From Streptomyces sp. GESEQ-4 (GTDB taxonomy: Bacteria > Actinomycetota > Actinomycetes > Streptomycetales > Streptomycetaceae): a DNA stretch of 64,000 nucleotides. Shown in pieces: positions 17,083 to 25,690 of the stretch (its first letter is position 1; every line of letters begins with the position of its first letter). The DNA lies in the NCBI RefSeq assembly GCF_017948455.1, contig NZ_JAFFSU010000033.1, forward strand, positions 1 to 64,000. The letters are read 5' to 3'. The notes beneath the pieces are model-generated. The model was not told the origin of the DNA. It did not search any database and saw only the letters and a list, made by a program, of their open reading frames with translations. A program made the position numbers and the translations under genes.

Positions 17083-17820
17083 ATGTCTCGAATCGACGGC
17101 CGCACCCCCGAACAGCTCCGCCCCGTCACCATCGAACGTGGCTGGAGCAAGCACGCCGAGGGCTCCGTCCTCGTCTCCTTCGGCGACACGAAGGTCTTCT
17201 GCACCGCCTCCGTCACCGAAGGAGTCCCGCGCTGGCGCAAAGGCAGCGGCGAGGGCTGGGTCACCGCCGAATACTCCATGCTGCCCCGCTCCACCAACAC
17301 CCGCGGCGACCGCGAATCCGTCAAGGGCAGGATCGGCGGCCGTACGCACGAGATCAGCCGCCTCATCGGCCGCTCACTGCGCGCCGTCATCGACTACAAG
17401 GCACTCGGCGAGAACACCATCGTCCTCGACTGCGACGTCCTCCAGGCGGACGGCGGCACACGCACGGCCGCGATCACCGGCGCCTACGTGGCCCTGGCCG
17501 ACGCCGTCTCCTGGGCCCAGGGCAAGAAGCTGATCAAGGCCGGCCGCCAGCCCCTCACGGGCACGGTCTCGGCGGTCTCCGTCGGCATCGTCGGCGGCAT
17601 CCCACTCCTCGACCTCTGCTACGAAGAGGACGTCAAGGCCGAGACCGACATGAACGTCGTCTGCACCGGCGACGGCCGCTTCGTCGAGGTCCAGGGCACC
17701 GCCGAAGCCGAACCCTTCGCCCGCGACGAGCTCAACGCCCTGCTCGACCTGGCCGTTTCCGGCTGCACGGAACTCGCTGTCCTCCAGAGCAAGGCACTTG
17801 ATACCGTCCTCGAAAAGTAA
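17083..17820 (+). CDS. rph: Ribonuclease PH
   Basis: This phosphate-dependent 3'-5' exoribonuclease trims tRNA precursors. The 245-aa protein has the full family length and motifs: RPVTIERGW near the start, SFGDTKVFC, the phosphate-site region RDRESVKGRIGGRTHEIS, and DCDVLQADGGTRTAAITGA. It starts at ATG 17083, seven bases after a TAGGCT box, so the transcript may be leaderless. The order rph - lipoprotein - rdgB on the same strand is normal for streptomycetes. Confidence 0.96.
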   Translation: MSRIDGRTPEQLRPVTIERGWSKHAEGSVLVSFGDTKVFCTASVTEGVPRWRKGSGEGWVTAEYSMLPRSTNTRGDRESVKGRIGGRTHEISRLIGRSLRAVIDYKALGENTIVLDCDVLQADGGTRTAAITGAYVALADAVSWAQGKKLIKAGRQPLTGTVSAVSVGIVGGIPLLDLCYEEDVKAETDMNVVCTGDGRFVEVQGTAEAEPFARDELNALLDLAVSGCTELAVLQSKALDTVLEK

Positions 17821-17965
17821 AGGACGCACCAAGACAGCAGGCAGCCGGGGGCAACCCCACAGCCCGGCCTCGCGTCACTACGGGTACGGGCGCACGGTTT
17901 GCCACTGTGCGCCCGGCCAAGTAACGGGGGGCCTTCCGAGCCCTGCGCCAGGGAGGAAACGAACC

Positions 17966-18367
17966 ATGGCCGTGAGCCGTAGCCGTCGTCCGCGCATAGC
18001 CATCGTCGCCGCCGTCGCGGCCGTCGGGCTGACAGTCGGACTCACCACCGGCTGCGACGCCGTCAACAAGGCACTGGACTGCGTCCAGACCGCCGACGCC
18101 ATCGCCGACAGCGTCACCGACCTCCAGCAGGCCGTGGAGAGCGCCGCCAACGACCCGACCCAGCTCGAGGAGTCCCTCAACTCCATCGACCAGAACCTCG
18201 ACAAGATCGGCGACAAGACCGACGACGCCGACGTCAACAAGGCGGTGGACGACCTCCAGCAGGCCGTCACCAACGTCCGCGACGCCGTCAAGAACGGTGA
18301 CGAGACCCCCGACATCAGCCCGGTCACCGACGCGGCCGGCGAACTGACGAAGGTCTGCACGCCGTAA
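17966..18367 (+). CDS. Secreted lipoprotein of unknown function
   Basis: This 133-aa protein has an Arg-rich N-terminus, an Ala/Val-rich core and the lipobox LTTGC with lipidated Cys30, so it should be anchored outside the membrane after Lgt/Lsp processing. The mature part is acidic, mostly helical and repetitive, with two DLQQAV segments spaced by Asp/Asn-rich linkers (about residues 50 and 105). GGGAGGAAAC precedes ATG 17966. No enzyme motif is seen. It lies between rph and rdgB, a conserved position, but has no obvious functional link to them. Confidence 0.85.
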   Translation: MAVSRSRRPRIAIVAAVAAVGLTVGLTTGCDAVNKALDCVQTADAIADSVTDLQQAVESAANDPTQLEESLNSIDQNLDKIGDKTDDADVNKAVDDLQQAVTNVRDAVKNGDETPDISPVTDAAGELTKVCTP

Positions 18368-18400
18368 GACACGGTCGACCGGGCCGGGATACTGGACGCC

Positions 18401-19003
18401 ATGACCCGCCTGATCCTCGCCACCCGCAACGCCGGAAAAATCACCGAACTCAAGGCGATCCTCGCCGACGCAGGCCTGCCCCACGACCTCGTCGGCGCGG
18501 ACGCCTACCCCGACATCCCCGACGTCAAGGAAACGGGCGTCACCTTCGCCGAAAACGCCCTACTGAAGGCCCACGCCCTCGCCCAGGCAACGGGCCTGCC
18601 CGCCGTCGCCGACGACTCGGGCCTCTGCGTCGACGTCCTGAACGGCGCACCCGGCATCTTCTCCGCCCGCTGGTCCGGCCGCCACGGCGACGACCGCGCC
18701 AACCTGGACCTCCTCCTCGCCCAGCTCTCCGACATCCCCGACGAACACCGGGGGGCTCACTTCGCCTGCGCGGCGGCGCTCGCGTTGCCGGACGGGACGG
18801 AGCGCGTGGTCGAGGGACAGCTGCGGGGCGTGCTCCGGCACACACCGGTCGGCACGAACGGCTTCGGCTACGACCCGATTCTCCAGCCGGAGGGGGAGAC
18901 GCGGACGTGCGCCGAGCTGAGCGCGGAGGAGAAGAACGCGATCAGCCATCGGGGGAAGGCGTTCCGGGGGTTGGTGCCGGTGGTTCGGGAGCTGTTGGGC
19001 TGA
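18401..19003 (+). CDS. rdgB: Non-canonical purine NTP pyrophosphatase (RdgB/HAM1)
   Basis: This enzyme hydrolyses ITP, dITP and XTP to monophosphates, keeping deaminated purines out of nucleic acids. The 200-aa protein starts MTRLILATRNAGKITELKAI, the conserved substrate-binding N-terminus. It also has ETGVTFAENALLKA, the catalytic VADDSGLCVDVLNGAPGIFS region and the C-terminal GFGYDPIL and SHRGKAFRGL motifs. Its codon use is ordinary except that the last third is less C-ending. A tRNA-Leu gene follows on the opposite strand five bases after the stop. Confidence 0.96.
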   Translation: MTRLILATRNAGKITELKAILADAGLPHDLVGADAYPDIPDVKETGVTFAENALLKAHALAQATGLPAVADDSGLCVDVLNGAPGIFSARWSGRHGDDRANLDLLLAQLSDIPDEHRGAHFACAAALALPDGTERVVEGQLRGVLRHTPVGTNGFGYDPILQPEGETRTCAELSAEEKNAISHRGKAFRGLVPVVRELLG

Positions 19004-19007
19004 ATAC

Positions 19008-19094
19008 TGGTGCGGCCGGAGGGACTCGAACCCTCACGGGAGTTACCCCACTGGGACCTAAACCCAGCGTGACTGCCAATTCCACCACGGCCGC
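19008..19094 (-). tRNA. tRNA-Leu (anticodon UAG)
   Basis: On the minus strand the acceptor arms GCGGCCG and CGGCCGC pair perfectly. The T-loop GGTTCGAGTCC is standard, the anticodon stem CTGGG/CCCAG encloses TTTAGGT giving anticodon UAG, and a long variable arm marks it as a class II tRNA. The discriminator A (19011) is followed by an encoded CCA (19008-19010). Confidence 0.96.
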
Positions 19095-19136
19095 CCGATG
19101 ATGCTGCCCGGTCATGCTACTGGCCGGGCAGCACGG

Positions 19137-19604
19137 TCAGATCCCCAGATCCTTGATGATCTTGGCCACGTGTCCGGTCGCACGGACGTTGTACAGCGCC
19201 CGCTCCACCTTGCCCTCCTCGTCCACGATCACTGTCGACCGGATGACGCCCATGTAGGTCTTGCCGTAGTTCTTCTTCTCGCCGTAGGCGCCGTACGCCT
19301 CGATGACGGTCTTCTCGGGGTCTCCGACCAGCGTGACCTTGAGGTTTTCCTTCTCGCGGAACTTGGCGAGCTTTTGGGGGGCGTCGGGGGAGATGCCGAT
19401 GACGTCGTAGCCGGCGCCGGCCAGCGCGTCCAGGTTGTCCGTGAAGTCGCAGGCCTGCTTCGTGCAGCCGGGGGTCAGGGCGGCCGGGTAGAAGTAGACG
19501 ATGACCTTGCGGCCCTTGTGGTCGGACAGGGAGACCTCGGTGCCGTCGGCGTCGGGGAGGGTGAAGGCGGGGGCGGTGTCCCCGGGCTGCAGTCGCTCAG
19601 TCAT
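19137..19604 (-). CDS. bcp: Thioredoxin-dependent thiol peroxidase (Bcp/PrxQ)
   Basis: This peroxiredoxin reduces hydrogen peroxide and organic hydroperoxides using thioredoxin. The 155-aa protein has the peroxidatic Cys47 in TPGCTKQACDF and Cys52 five residues later, the atypical two-cysteine PrxQ arrangement. FYPAALTPGCT and the downstream GDPEKTVIEAYG are family-typical. ATG 19604 is chosen because the 25 upstream codons have no coding character. It is convergent with rdgB across the tRNA gene and divergent from a DUF3618 gene. Confidence 0.95.
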   Translation of the reverse strand: MTERLQPGDTAPAFTLPDADGTEVSLSDHKGRKVIVYFYPAALTPGCTKQACDFTDNLDALAGAGYDVIGISPDAPQKLAKFREKENLKVTLVGDPEKTVIEAYGAYGEKKNYGKTYMGVIRSTVIVDEEGKVERALYNVRATGHVAKIIKDLGI

Positions 19605-19699
19605 TCCGCCAGAGTAACGGGGGGTCCTGACAGTGCGGTCGGCGTAAGAGCTGACAGACTGTCCGGAACAGCGCAGCACCAGACTTCGGAGGCCGTACG

Positions 19700-20029
19700 G
19701 TGGCGGACACCTCGGACACCAGAACCCCGGCGCAGATCGAGGCGGACATCAAGCATCGCCGTGACGTGCTGGCCGAGACGCTCGACGAGATCGGGGTGCG
19801 GGTGCATCCGAAGACGATCGTCGGGGACGCCAAGGCCAAGGTCGTCTCCAATGTCGATCGCACCCTCGGTCGGGCCTATGTGGGCGTCAATCGGGTCGTG
19901 AGCGATGTGAAGGGGCAGTTCGTCGACGGCGCGGGTGCGCCCCGGCTCGAGCGCATCGTGCCCGTCGCCGTCGTCGCGGTCGGGCTCGTGGGGCTGCTGG
20001 CCCTGGGCAGCCGGCGCCGTAAGGGCTGA
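19700..20029 (+). CDS. DUF3618 family membrane-anchored protein
   Basis: This 109-aa protein begins (GTG start) with the DUF3618 signature TPAQIEADIKHRRDVLAETL, continues with a charged amphipathic segment, and ends in one membrane helix (about residues 85-103) and a short basic tail. CGGAGG upstream is a good ribosome binding site. Members are usually small accessory membrane proteins encoded near other envelope proteins; function unknown. It precedes a groES-like gene by 43 bp on the same strand. Confidence 0.9.
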   Translation: MADTSDTRTPAQIEADIKHRRDVLAETLDEIGVRVHPKTIVGDAKAKVVSNVDRTLGRAYVGVNRVVSDVKGQFVDGAGAPRLERIVPVAVVAVGLVGLLALGSRRRKG

Positions 20030-20072
20030 CCCGGCGGCTTACGGACAGGTCGAAGGCAGGTAGGTTCGGGGC

Positions 20073-20429
20073 GTGAGCGCCAACAGAAACGAGCACAGCA
20101 CCCAGGACGACAAACTGCCCATCCGGATGCTGCACGACCGTGTACTCGTGCGGCAGGAGACCGGTGAGGGCGAGCGGCGGTCGGGCGGGGGCATCCTGAT
20201 TCCCGCCACCGCGGCGGTCGGGCGGCGGCTGGCCTGGGCCGAGGTCGTCGCGGTGGGGCAGAACGTACGGACCGTGGAGCCGGGCGACCGGGTCCTGTAC
20301 GACCCGGAGGACCGGGCCGAGGTGGAGGTGCGCGGCATCGCCTACGTGCTCATGCGCGAGCGCGATCTGCATGCCGTGGCCGCGGACCGCTTCGAGGGAT
20401 CCGAAGACTCCACGGGGCTGTACTTGTAA
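20073..20429 (+). CDS. GroES-like (Cpn10) co-chaperonin paralogue
   Basis: This 118-aa protein has a Cpn10 fold: LPIRMLHDRVLVRQE, the mobile-loop region ERRSGGGILIP, GEVVAVG-like AEVVAVGQNVRTVEPGDRVLY and a YVLMRERDLHAV end. It is longer than classical GroES because of a 14-residue N-terminal and a 15-residue C-terminal extension. It is not next to a groEL gene, so it is a secondary copy rather than the canonical groES. It starts at GTG 20073 and ends at a clear hairpin. Confidence 0.9.
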   Translation: MSANRNEHSTQDDKLPIRMLHDRVLVRQETGEGERRSGGGILIPATAAVGRRLAWAEVVAVGQNVRTVEPGDRVLYDPEDRAEVEVRGIAYVLMRERDLHAVAADRFEGSEDSTGLYL

Positions 20430-20448
20430 CTCGTAGAACAACTGCATG

Positions 20449-20478
20449 AGGGGCTGGTGACCATCGTCACCAGCCCCT
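20449..20478. terminator. Bidirectional terminator after the groES-like gene
   Basis: A perfect 12-bp inverted repeat (AGGGGCTGGTGA and complement) with a CCATCG loop is followed by TTTCC. It separates convergent genes. Confidence 0.88.
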
Positions 20479-20501
20479 TTCCGTCACTTTTCAGTCATCA
20501 G

Positions 20502-22868
20502 TCACTGGAAGAGCGGTGGGTCCCCGCCCGCCGACGTCCCCTCTGTCGTCCCGCCGCCCGTGTCGCCGCCGGTGTCGCCGCCCGTCGTGTCGCCCGTCGT
20601 CCCGCCGGTCGACGTGTCGCCCGTCGTACCGCCCGTGCTCGTGTCGCCCGTCGTGCCGCCATCGGTCGTGGTGCCGCCGGTGGTGGTGTCTCCGGTGGTG
20701 CCCCCGTCGGTTGTCGTCCCGCCGGTCGTCGTGCCGCCCGTGGTGGTCGTGCCGCCGTCGGTCTGGCCCTGGGTGTTCTGACCGCTGGTAGTGGTGCCGT
20801 CGGTGGGCTGTCCGGTGGTCTCGTCGTCGGTCGGGGCGTCCGGGTCCGGGTCGGCGGGCGGCTCGCCCGTCGGCAGCTGCGGTTCGTCCGCGCCCTCCTG
20901 GAGCTGGAGGTCGAAGTCGCTGACCGGGGTGCCTTTCAGGGCGTCCTTGGTGAACTGGGCCCAGATGTCGGCGGGCGCGCCGCCGCCGTTGATACGGGGC
21001 TCGCCCATCGCGCCGTACAGGGGCTTGTGCGCGGCCGTGACCGGGTCCTGGCCCATGACGGAGACGACCGTGGCCAGGTCGGGGGTGTAGCCCGCGAACC
21101 AGGCGGCCGTGTCCTCCTCCGCGGTGCCGGTCTTGCCCGCCGCCGGGCGGCCGGCGGCCTGGGCGGCGGTGGCGGTGCCGTTGTCGACGACGCTCTGCAG
21201 CATCGACGTCGTGGTGTCGGCGGCCTCGCGGGTGACGACCTGCCGGGTGGAGCGCTTGGGCAGGTCCACGACGTCCGCGCCGTCCTTGGTGATCTTGTTG
21301 ATCAGCGTGTACGTGCCGTGCTTGCCGTGGTTGGCGAGGGTCGCGTACGCCTCCGCCATGTCGAGGACGCTGGCGGTGGCCGGGCCGAGTGCGATGGACG
21401 GGGTCGAGGTCAGGTCGGGGGTGGTGCCCGGGATGCCGAGGTCGACGGCGGTCTGGCGGACCTTGTCGGGGCCTACGTCGACGGCCATCTGCGCGTACAC
21501 CGAGTTGACGGACTTGTCGGTGGCGGTGCGGACGGTGATGTCGCCGTAGTTGACGTCGTCCTCGTTCTCGGGGGCGTAGGAGCCGCTCCAACCCTGGACG
21601 GGGCGTTCGCTGGTGCCGTCGTAGATCGTGTTCGGGGTGATGGGGCGGCCGTCCTGGGTGACGGACTCGTTCTCGACGGCGGAGGTGAACACGAACGGTT
21701 TGAAGGTGGAGCCGACCTGGAAGTCGCGGCGGGTGGCGTTGTTCGTGTACTGCTTCACGTAGTCGATGCCGCCGTACATGGCGACGACCTTGCCGGTCTT
21801 GGGGTCGACGGCGGCGCCGCCCGCGCGGACATAGGTGTCGACCTTGTTGTTCTTCTTGTCGAGCTTGGACATCAACTGGTCGTCGACGGCCTTCACGAAG
21901 GCGTTCTGCCGGGTCTTCTGCAGGGTGGTCGTGATGCGGTAGCCGCCGGTGTCCAGTTCCTCCGCGGTGACGACCTTGTTCTGGGTGAGGTAGTCCTTGA
22001 TCGCGGCGACGATGTAGCCGCGCTGCCCGGACATGCCGGTCGAGACGGTCTGTTCCTTCGGCATCGGGAACTTCAGGCCCGCCCGGTCGGCCTTGCTCAG
22101 CCAGCCCTCCTTGACCATGCCGTCGAGGACGTACCGCCAACGGCCCTCGGCGGCGGCCTTGTTCTCGGGGTGGGCGACGACGTCGTACTCGCTGGGCGCG
22201 TTCAGCAGGGCGGCGAGGTAGGCGCCGTGGGCGGCGTCGAGGTCGTCGGCGTCCATGCCGTAGTAGGCCTGGGCGGCGGCCTGGATGCCGTAGGCGTTGC
22301 GGCCGAAGTAGCTGGTGTTGAGGTAGCCCTGGAGGATGTCGTCCTTGCTCTCCTCCTGGTCCAGCTTGATCGAGATGAAGAACTCCTTCACCTTGCGGGT
22401 GACGGTCTGTTCCTGGGCCAGGTAGTAGTTCTTGACGTACTGCTGGGTGATCGTCGAGCCGGACTGCTTGCCCTTGCCGGTCGCCGTGTTCCAGGCGGCG
22501 CGGACCATCGCCTTGGGGTCGATCGCGGACTCGGAGTAGAAGTCGCGGTCCTCGGCGGCCAGTACGGAGTGCTGGGCTTCCTTGGAGATCTGCGCGAGGG
22601 TGACGTTCTCCCGGTTGACCTCGCCGTCACGGGCGAGCTGACTGCCGTCCGCGTAGAGGTAGATGTTGCTCTGCTTGGTCGCGAGCGCGTTCGCGGGCGG
22701 GATCTTGACCAGGGAGTAGCCGAGGAAGAACAGGCCGGCCAGCAGCAGTGTCCCGATGACGCAGGTGCCGAGCACCATGCGCCAGGTCGGGATCAGGCGT
22801 CGCCAACCGGTGCGCTCGGGACGCTTCTTGCCAGGGTCCGGCTGGTGCGGCTGCGGCTGGTCGTTCAT
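20502..22868 (-). CDS. Class A penicillin-binding protein (transglycosylase/transpeptidase)
   Basis: This 788-aa enzyme polymerises and cross-links peptidoglycan outside the membrane. It has a short cytoplasmic tail, a membrane helix at about 31-52 and a GT51 domain with catalytic Glu106 (AAEDRDFYSE) and GSTITQQYVKN. The transpeptidase domain shows S387-T-F-K390, SVN at 453-455 and KTG at 579-581, so both activities appear intact. The last 120 residues are a Thr/Gly/Asp-rich tail of near-identical TTGGTT(T)DGGTTGDT units, probably a flexible wall-spanning linker. ATG 22868 is chosen; GTG 22877 lies too close to AGGAG. It is divergent from the ABC exporter genes. Confidence 0.93.
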   Translation of the reverse strand: MNDQPQPHQPDPGKKRPERTGWRRLIPTWRMVLGTCVIGTLLLAGLFFLGYSLVKIPPANALATKQSNIYLYADGSQLARDGEVNRENVTLAQISKEAQHSVLAAEDRDFYSESAIDPKAMVRAAWNTATGKGKQSGSTITQQYVKNYYLAQEQTVTRKVKEFFISIKLDQEESKDDILQGYLNTSYFGRNAYGIQAAAQAYYGMDADDLDAAHGAYLAALLNAPSEYDVVAHPENKAAAEGRWRYVLDGMVKEGWLSKADRAGLKFPMPKEQTVSTGMSGQRGYIVAAIKDYLTQNKVVTAEELDTGGYRITTTLQKTRQNAFVKAVDDQLMSKLDKKNNKVDTYVRAGGAAVDPKTGKVVAMYGGIDYVKQYTNNATRRDFQVGSTFKPFVFTSAVENESVTQDGRPITPNTIYDGTSERPVQGWSGSYAPENEDDVNYGDITVRTATDKSVNSVYAQMAVDVGPDKVRQTAVDLGIPGTTPDLTSTPSIALGPATASVLDMAEAYATLANHGKHGTYTLINKITKDGADVVDLPKRSTRQVVTREAADTTTSMLQSVVDNGTATAAQAAGRPAAGKTGTAEEDTAAWFAGYTPDLATVVSVMGQDPVTAAHKPLYGAMGEPRINGGGAPADIWAQFTKDALKGTPVSDFDLQLQEGADEPQLPTGEPPADPDPDAPTDDETTGQPTDGTTTSGQNTQGQTDGGTTTTGGTTTGGTTTDGGTTGDTTTGGTTTDGGTTGDTSTGGTTGDTSTGGTTGDTTGGDTGGDTGGGTTEGTSAGGDPPLFQ
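20540..20795 (-). repeat. Low-complexity Thr/Gly/Asp-coding repeat in the PBP tail
   Basis: Short units based on GGCGGCACGACGACC and variants recur imperfectly through this stretch and encode TTGGT-type motifs. Such coding microrepeats often change length between strains and are a likely spot for assembly error. Confidence 0.75.
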
Positions 22869-23071
22869 GTTGTGCACGGACTCCTGTTTTACGTCGTACG
22901 TTCCCGTACGCCCTCGTACGTCTTCTGTGCCCCCTGTTGAAGACTGCCGCACCCGCCGATCAGTTCCCTGCCTCGGCACGCGTCGGGCCGGGAAAATACG
23001 TGGCAGTCCGCGTCGCCGTCGCACTAGGCTCCTGCGCTTCGGTGCCGGGCGCGGGCGAGGAGGGCGTGGGT

Positions 23072-23872
23072 GTGGGCTCGGTGCGGTTGTACGCGGCCGT
23101 GGCGGCGGGGAGTTTCCGACGATACGCGACCTATCGGGTGGCCACGGCGGCCGGGGTGTTCACCAACACCGTCTTCGGGCTGATCCTCGTGTACACGTAT
23201 CTGGCGCTGTGGGACGAGCGGCCGGATCTGGGCGGGTACGACCAGGCGCAGGCCGTGACCTATGTGTGGCTGGGGCAGGCGCTGTTCGCGGCGCTGGCCA
23301 TCCAGGGCGGCGGCTTCGAGAACGAGCTGATGGAACGCATCCGCACCGGTGAGATCGCGGTCGATCTGTACCGGCCGGCCGATCTCCAACTGTGGTGGCT
23401 GGCGAGCGACTTGGGGCGGATGCTGTTCCAGTTGGCGGGGCGTGGCGTGATCCCGTTCGTCTTCGGTGCGCTGTTCTTCCCGATGGCCCTGCCGGGGGAC
23501 GTGGGCACCTGGGTGGCGTTCCTGGTCACGCTGTTGCTGGCGGCCCTCGTCAGCTTCGGGATCCGCTATCTGGCGGCGTTGAGCGTGTTCTGGCTCATGG
23601 ATGCCAGGGGTGTCATGCAGGCCCTGATGGTCACGGGCATCTTCTGCTCGGGCATGACACTGCCGCTGAACGCCTTTCCGGACGCGCTCGGTGACGTGGT
23701 CCAGGCGTTGCCGTGGGCCGCGCAGTTGCAGGTCCCGGCGGATGTGCTGATGGGGGAGACCGGCCCGCTCGGGGCGTTCGTCTTCCAGGCGGCGTGGGCG
23801 GTGGCACTGCTGGCGGCGGGGCGGCTGTTGCAGTCGGCGGCTACGCGGAGGGTGGTGGTGCAGGGTGGGTGA
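23072..23872 (+). CDS. ABC-2 type exporter permease, first subunit
   Basis: This 266-aa integral membrane protein of the ABC-2/DUF990 group has about six hydrophobic segments. I choose GTG 23072 because GAGGAGGG ends seven bases upstream; the frame opens at 22937 but the first 45 codons overlap the divergent PBP promoter. The loop FENELMERIRTGEIAVDLYRPAD matches the LxTG-like cytoplasmic segment also seen in the next gene (ARIRDGSFDTLLVRPV). The two permeases and the ATPase make a heterodimeric exporter. The substrate is unknown; related systems export lipids, peptides or antibiotics. Confidence 0.87.
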   Translation: MGSVRLYAAVAAGSFRRYATYRVATAAGVFTNTVFGLILVYTYLALWDERPDLGGYDQAQAVTYVWLGQALFAALAIQGGGFENELMERIRTGEIAVDLYRPADLQLWWLASDLGRMLFQLAGRGVIPFVFGALFFPMALPGDVGTWVAFLVTLLLAALVSFGIRYLAALSVFWLMDARGVMQALMVTGIFCSGMTLPLNAFPDALGDVVQALPWAAQLQVPADVLMGETGPLGAFVFQAAWAVALLAAGRLLQSAATRRVVVQGG

Positions 23873-24686
23873 GACGAGCCGTCTGGTGGACGGGGTGCGG
23901 GCCTATCTGCTGATCGCCGGGATGTGGATCCGGGCCGGCATGACCTACCGCGTCTCCTTCGTCGTCACGGTCTTCGGCAACCTTTTGCTGTCCGGGTTGG
24001 ACTTCGTCGGCATCCTGCTGATGTTCTCGCAGGTCGACTCGCTCGGCGGCTGGACGCTGCCCGAGGTGGCCTTTCTGTACGGCCTGTCGGTGACGGCGTT
24101 CGGCATCACGGACCTGCTGCTCGGCTCGTCGGAGGGGCTGGGTGCCCGGATACGCGACGGGTCGTTCGACACGCTGCTGGTACGGCCCGTTCCGGTGCTC
24201 GCGCAGGTCGCCGCGGACCAGTTCCCGCTGCGTCGGTTCGGCCGGGTCATCCAGGGGTCGTTGGTGCTGGGCTGGGCGCTGTTCGCCGTCGACGTCGACT
24301 GGAGTGCGCCGAAGGTGCTGCTGGTGCCGGTGATGCTGGTCAGCGGCGCGGTGATCTTCGCGGCGATCTTCGTCGCGGGCGCGGCCTTCCAGTTCCTGGC
24401 GCAGGACGCCGCCCAGGTGCAGAACGCGTTCACATACGGCGGCACCACGCTGCTGCAGTACCCCCCGACCCTGTTCGGGAAGGACCTGGTGCGCGGGGTG
24501 ACGTTCATGGTGCCGCTCGCCTTCGTCAACTGGCTGCCCGCGTCCTACGTGTTGGGGCGGCCGTATCCGCTCGACCTGCCGACGTGGGTGACGTTTCTGT
24601 CGCCGCTCGCCGCCGGAGTGTGCTGTGCGTTGGCGGGTGTGGTGTGGCGTGTGGGGCTTCGTTCGTACCGGAGTACAGGGAGTTAG
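23865..24686 (+). CDS. ABC-2 type exporter permease, second subunit
   Basis: This 273-aa membrane protein has about six hydrophobic helices and starts at a GTG that overlaps the previous stop by eight bases, so the two subunits are translationally coupled. The cytoplasmic motif GARIRDGSFDTLLVRPVPVL is typical of DUF990 permeases. It is followed five bases later by the ATPase. The product should dimerise with the first permease. Confidence 0.88.
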   Translation: MGETSRLVDGVRAYLLIAGMWIRAGMTYRVSFVVTVFGNLLLSGLDFVGILLMFSQVDSLGGWTLPEVAFLYGLSVTAFGITDLLLGSSEGLGARIRDGSFDTLLVRPVPVLAQVAADQFPLRRFGRVIQGSLVLGWALFAVDVDWSAPKVLLVPVMLVSGAVIFAAIFVAGAAFQFLAQDAAQVQNAFTYGGTTLLQYPPTLFGKDLVRGVTFMVPLAFVNWLPASYVLGRPYPLDLPTWVTFLSPLAAGVCCALAGVVWRVGLRSYRSTGS

Positions 24687-24691
24687 GGCCA

Positions 24692-25657
24692 GTGACAGAG
24701 GGTTTCATCGAGCTCGACCGGGTCGAGAAGGTCTTCGTCGTCCGCAAGAAGGCCGGCTTCCTCAAGCGTGAACGCCGTGAGGTGCGGGCGGTCGACTCGA
24801 TCACCTTCTCCGTGGCACGCGGCGAGATGGTCGGCTACATCGGTCCGAACGGTGCCGGGAAGTCGACGACGATCAAGATGCTGACGGGGATCCTCACGCC
24901 GAGCGGCGGCCGATTGCGGGTCGCGGGCATCGACCCGTCCCGTGAGCGCACGCGTCTCGCCCACCGGATCGGGGTGGTGTTCGGGCAGCGTACGACGCTG
25001 TGGTGGGACCTGCCACTGATCGACTCGTACAGTCTGATGCACCGCATGTACCGGATCCCGGACGCCCGTTACCGCGAGAACCTCGACCGCTGCGTCGAAC
25101 TCCTCGAACTGGAAGCCCTGTTGGACGTACCGGTACGCCAACTCTCGCTCGGCCAGCGGATGCGCGGCGACATCGCGGCGGCCCTCCTCCACGACCCCGA
25201 GGTGCTCTACCTCGACGAGCCGACGATCGGCCTCGACGTCATCTCCAAGGCCAAGGTCCGGGAATTCCTGCGGGAGTTGAACACCGAGCGCGGCACCACG
25301 GTCCTGCTGACCACGCATGACCTCCAGGACATCGAGCAGCTGTGCTCCCGCGTGATGGTCATCGACCACGGGCGTCTGATGTACGACGGCCCGCTCGCCG
25401 GCCTGCACGAGGCGGGGGAGAGCGAACGCACCCTGGTGGTGGACCTGGAGCGGGAGCTTCCGCCCATCGAGGCGCCGCCCGCCAGGGTCGTACGGGTGGA
25501 AGGGCCGCGCCAGTGGCTCGCGTTCCCGGCGTCGGAGTCGGCGGCGCCGCTGGTGGCGCGGATCGCGGCGGAGTATCCACTGGTGGATCTGTCGGTGCGG
25601 GAGCCGGACATCGAGGCCGTGATCGCGAAGATGTATGAGGAGCGGGCGGCCGCATAG
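24692..25657 (+). CDS. ABC transporter ATP-binding subunit
   Basis: This 321-aa ATPase powers the exporter formed by the two preceding permeases. Walker A GPNGAGKST is at residues 51-59, the signature reads LSLGQRMRGDIA, and Walker B VLYLDEPT with the LLTTHDLQD switch region is intact. A distinctive insertion, VVRKKAGFLKRERREVRAVD, before strand 3 is typical of the DUF990-linked ATPases. The C-terminal 90 residues form an additional alpha/beta domain. The start is GTG 24692; the long upstream frame is out of register with the real permease gene. Confidence 0.93.
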   Translation: MTEGFIELDRVEKVFVVRKKAGFLKRERREVRAVDSITFSVARGEMVGYIGPNGAGKSTTIKMLTGILTPSGGRLRVAGIDPSRERTRLAHRIGVVFGQRTTLWWDLPLIDSYSLMHRMYRIPDARYRENLDRCVELLELEALLDVPVRQLSLGQRMRGDIAAALLHDPEVLYLDEPTIGLDVISKAKVREFLRELNTERGTTVLLTTHDLQDIEQLCSRVMVIDHGRLMYDGPLAGLHEAGESERTLVVDLERELPPIEAPPARVVRVEGPRQWLAFPASESAAPLVARIAAEYPLVDLSVREPDIEAVIAKMYEERAAA

Positions 25658-25690
25658 TGTCCGGGCCGTCGAACTCGTAGGCTGAGGGAT

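Noticed and set aside
20540..20795. Possible CRISPR-like repetition
   Set aside because: Units are short, imperfect and contiguous without spacers and lie inside the PBP coding region.
20457..22940. 827-codon plus-strand frame opposite the PBP gene
   Set aside because: The opposite strand has both catalytic domains of a PBP with all motifs; this frame is low-complexity Val/Gly/Arg sequence.
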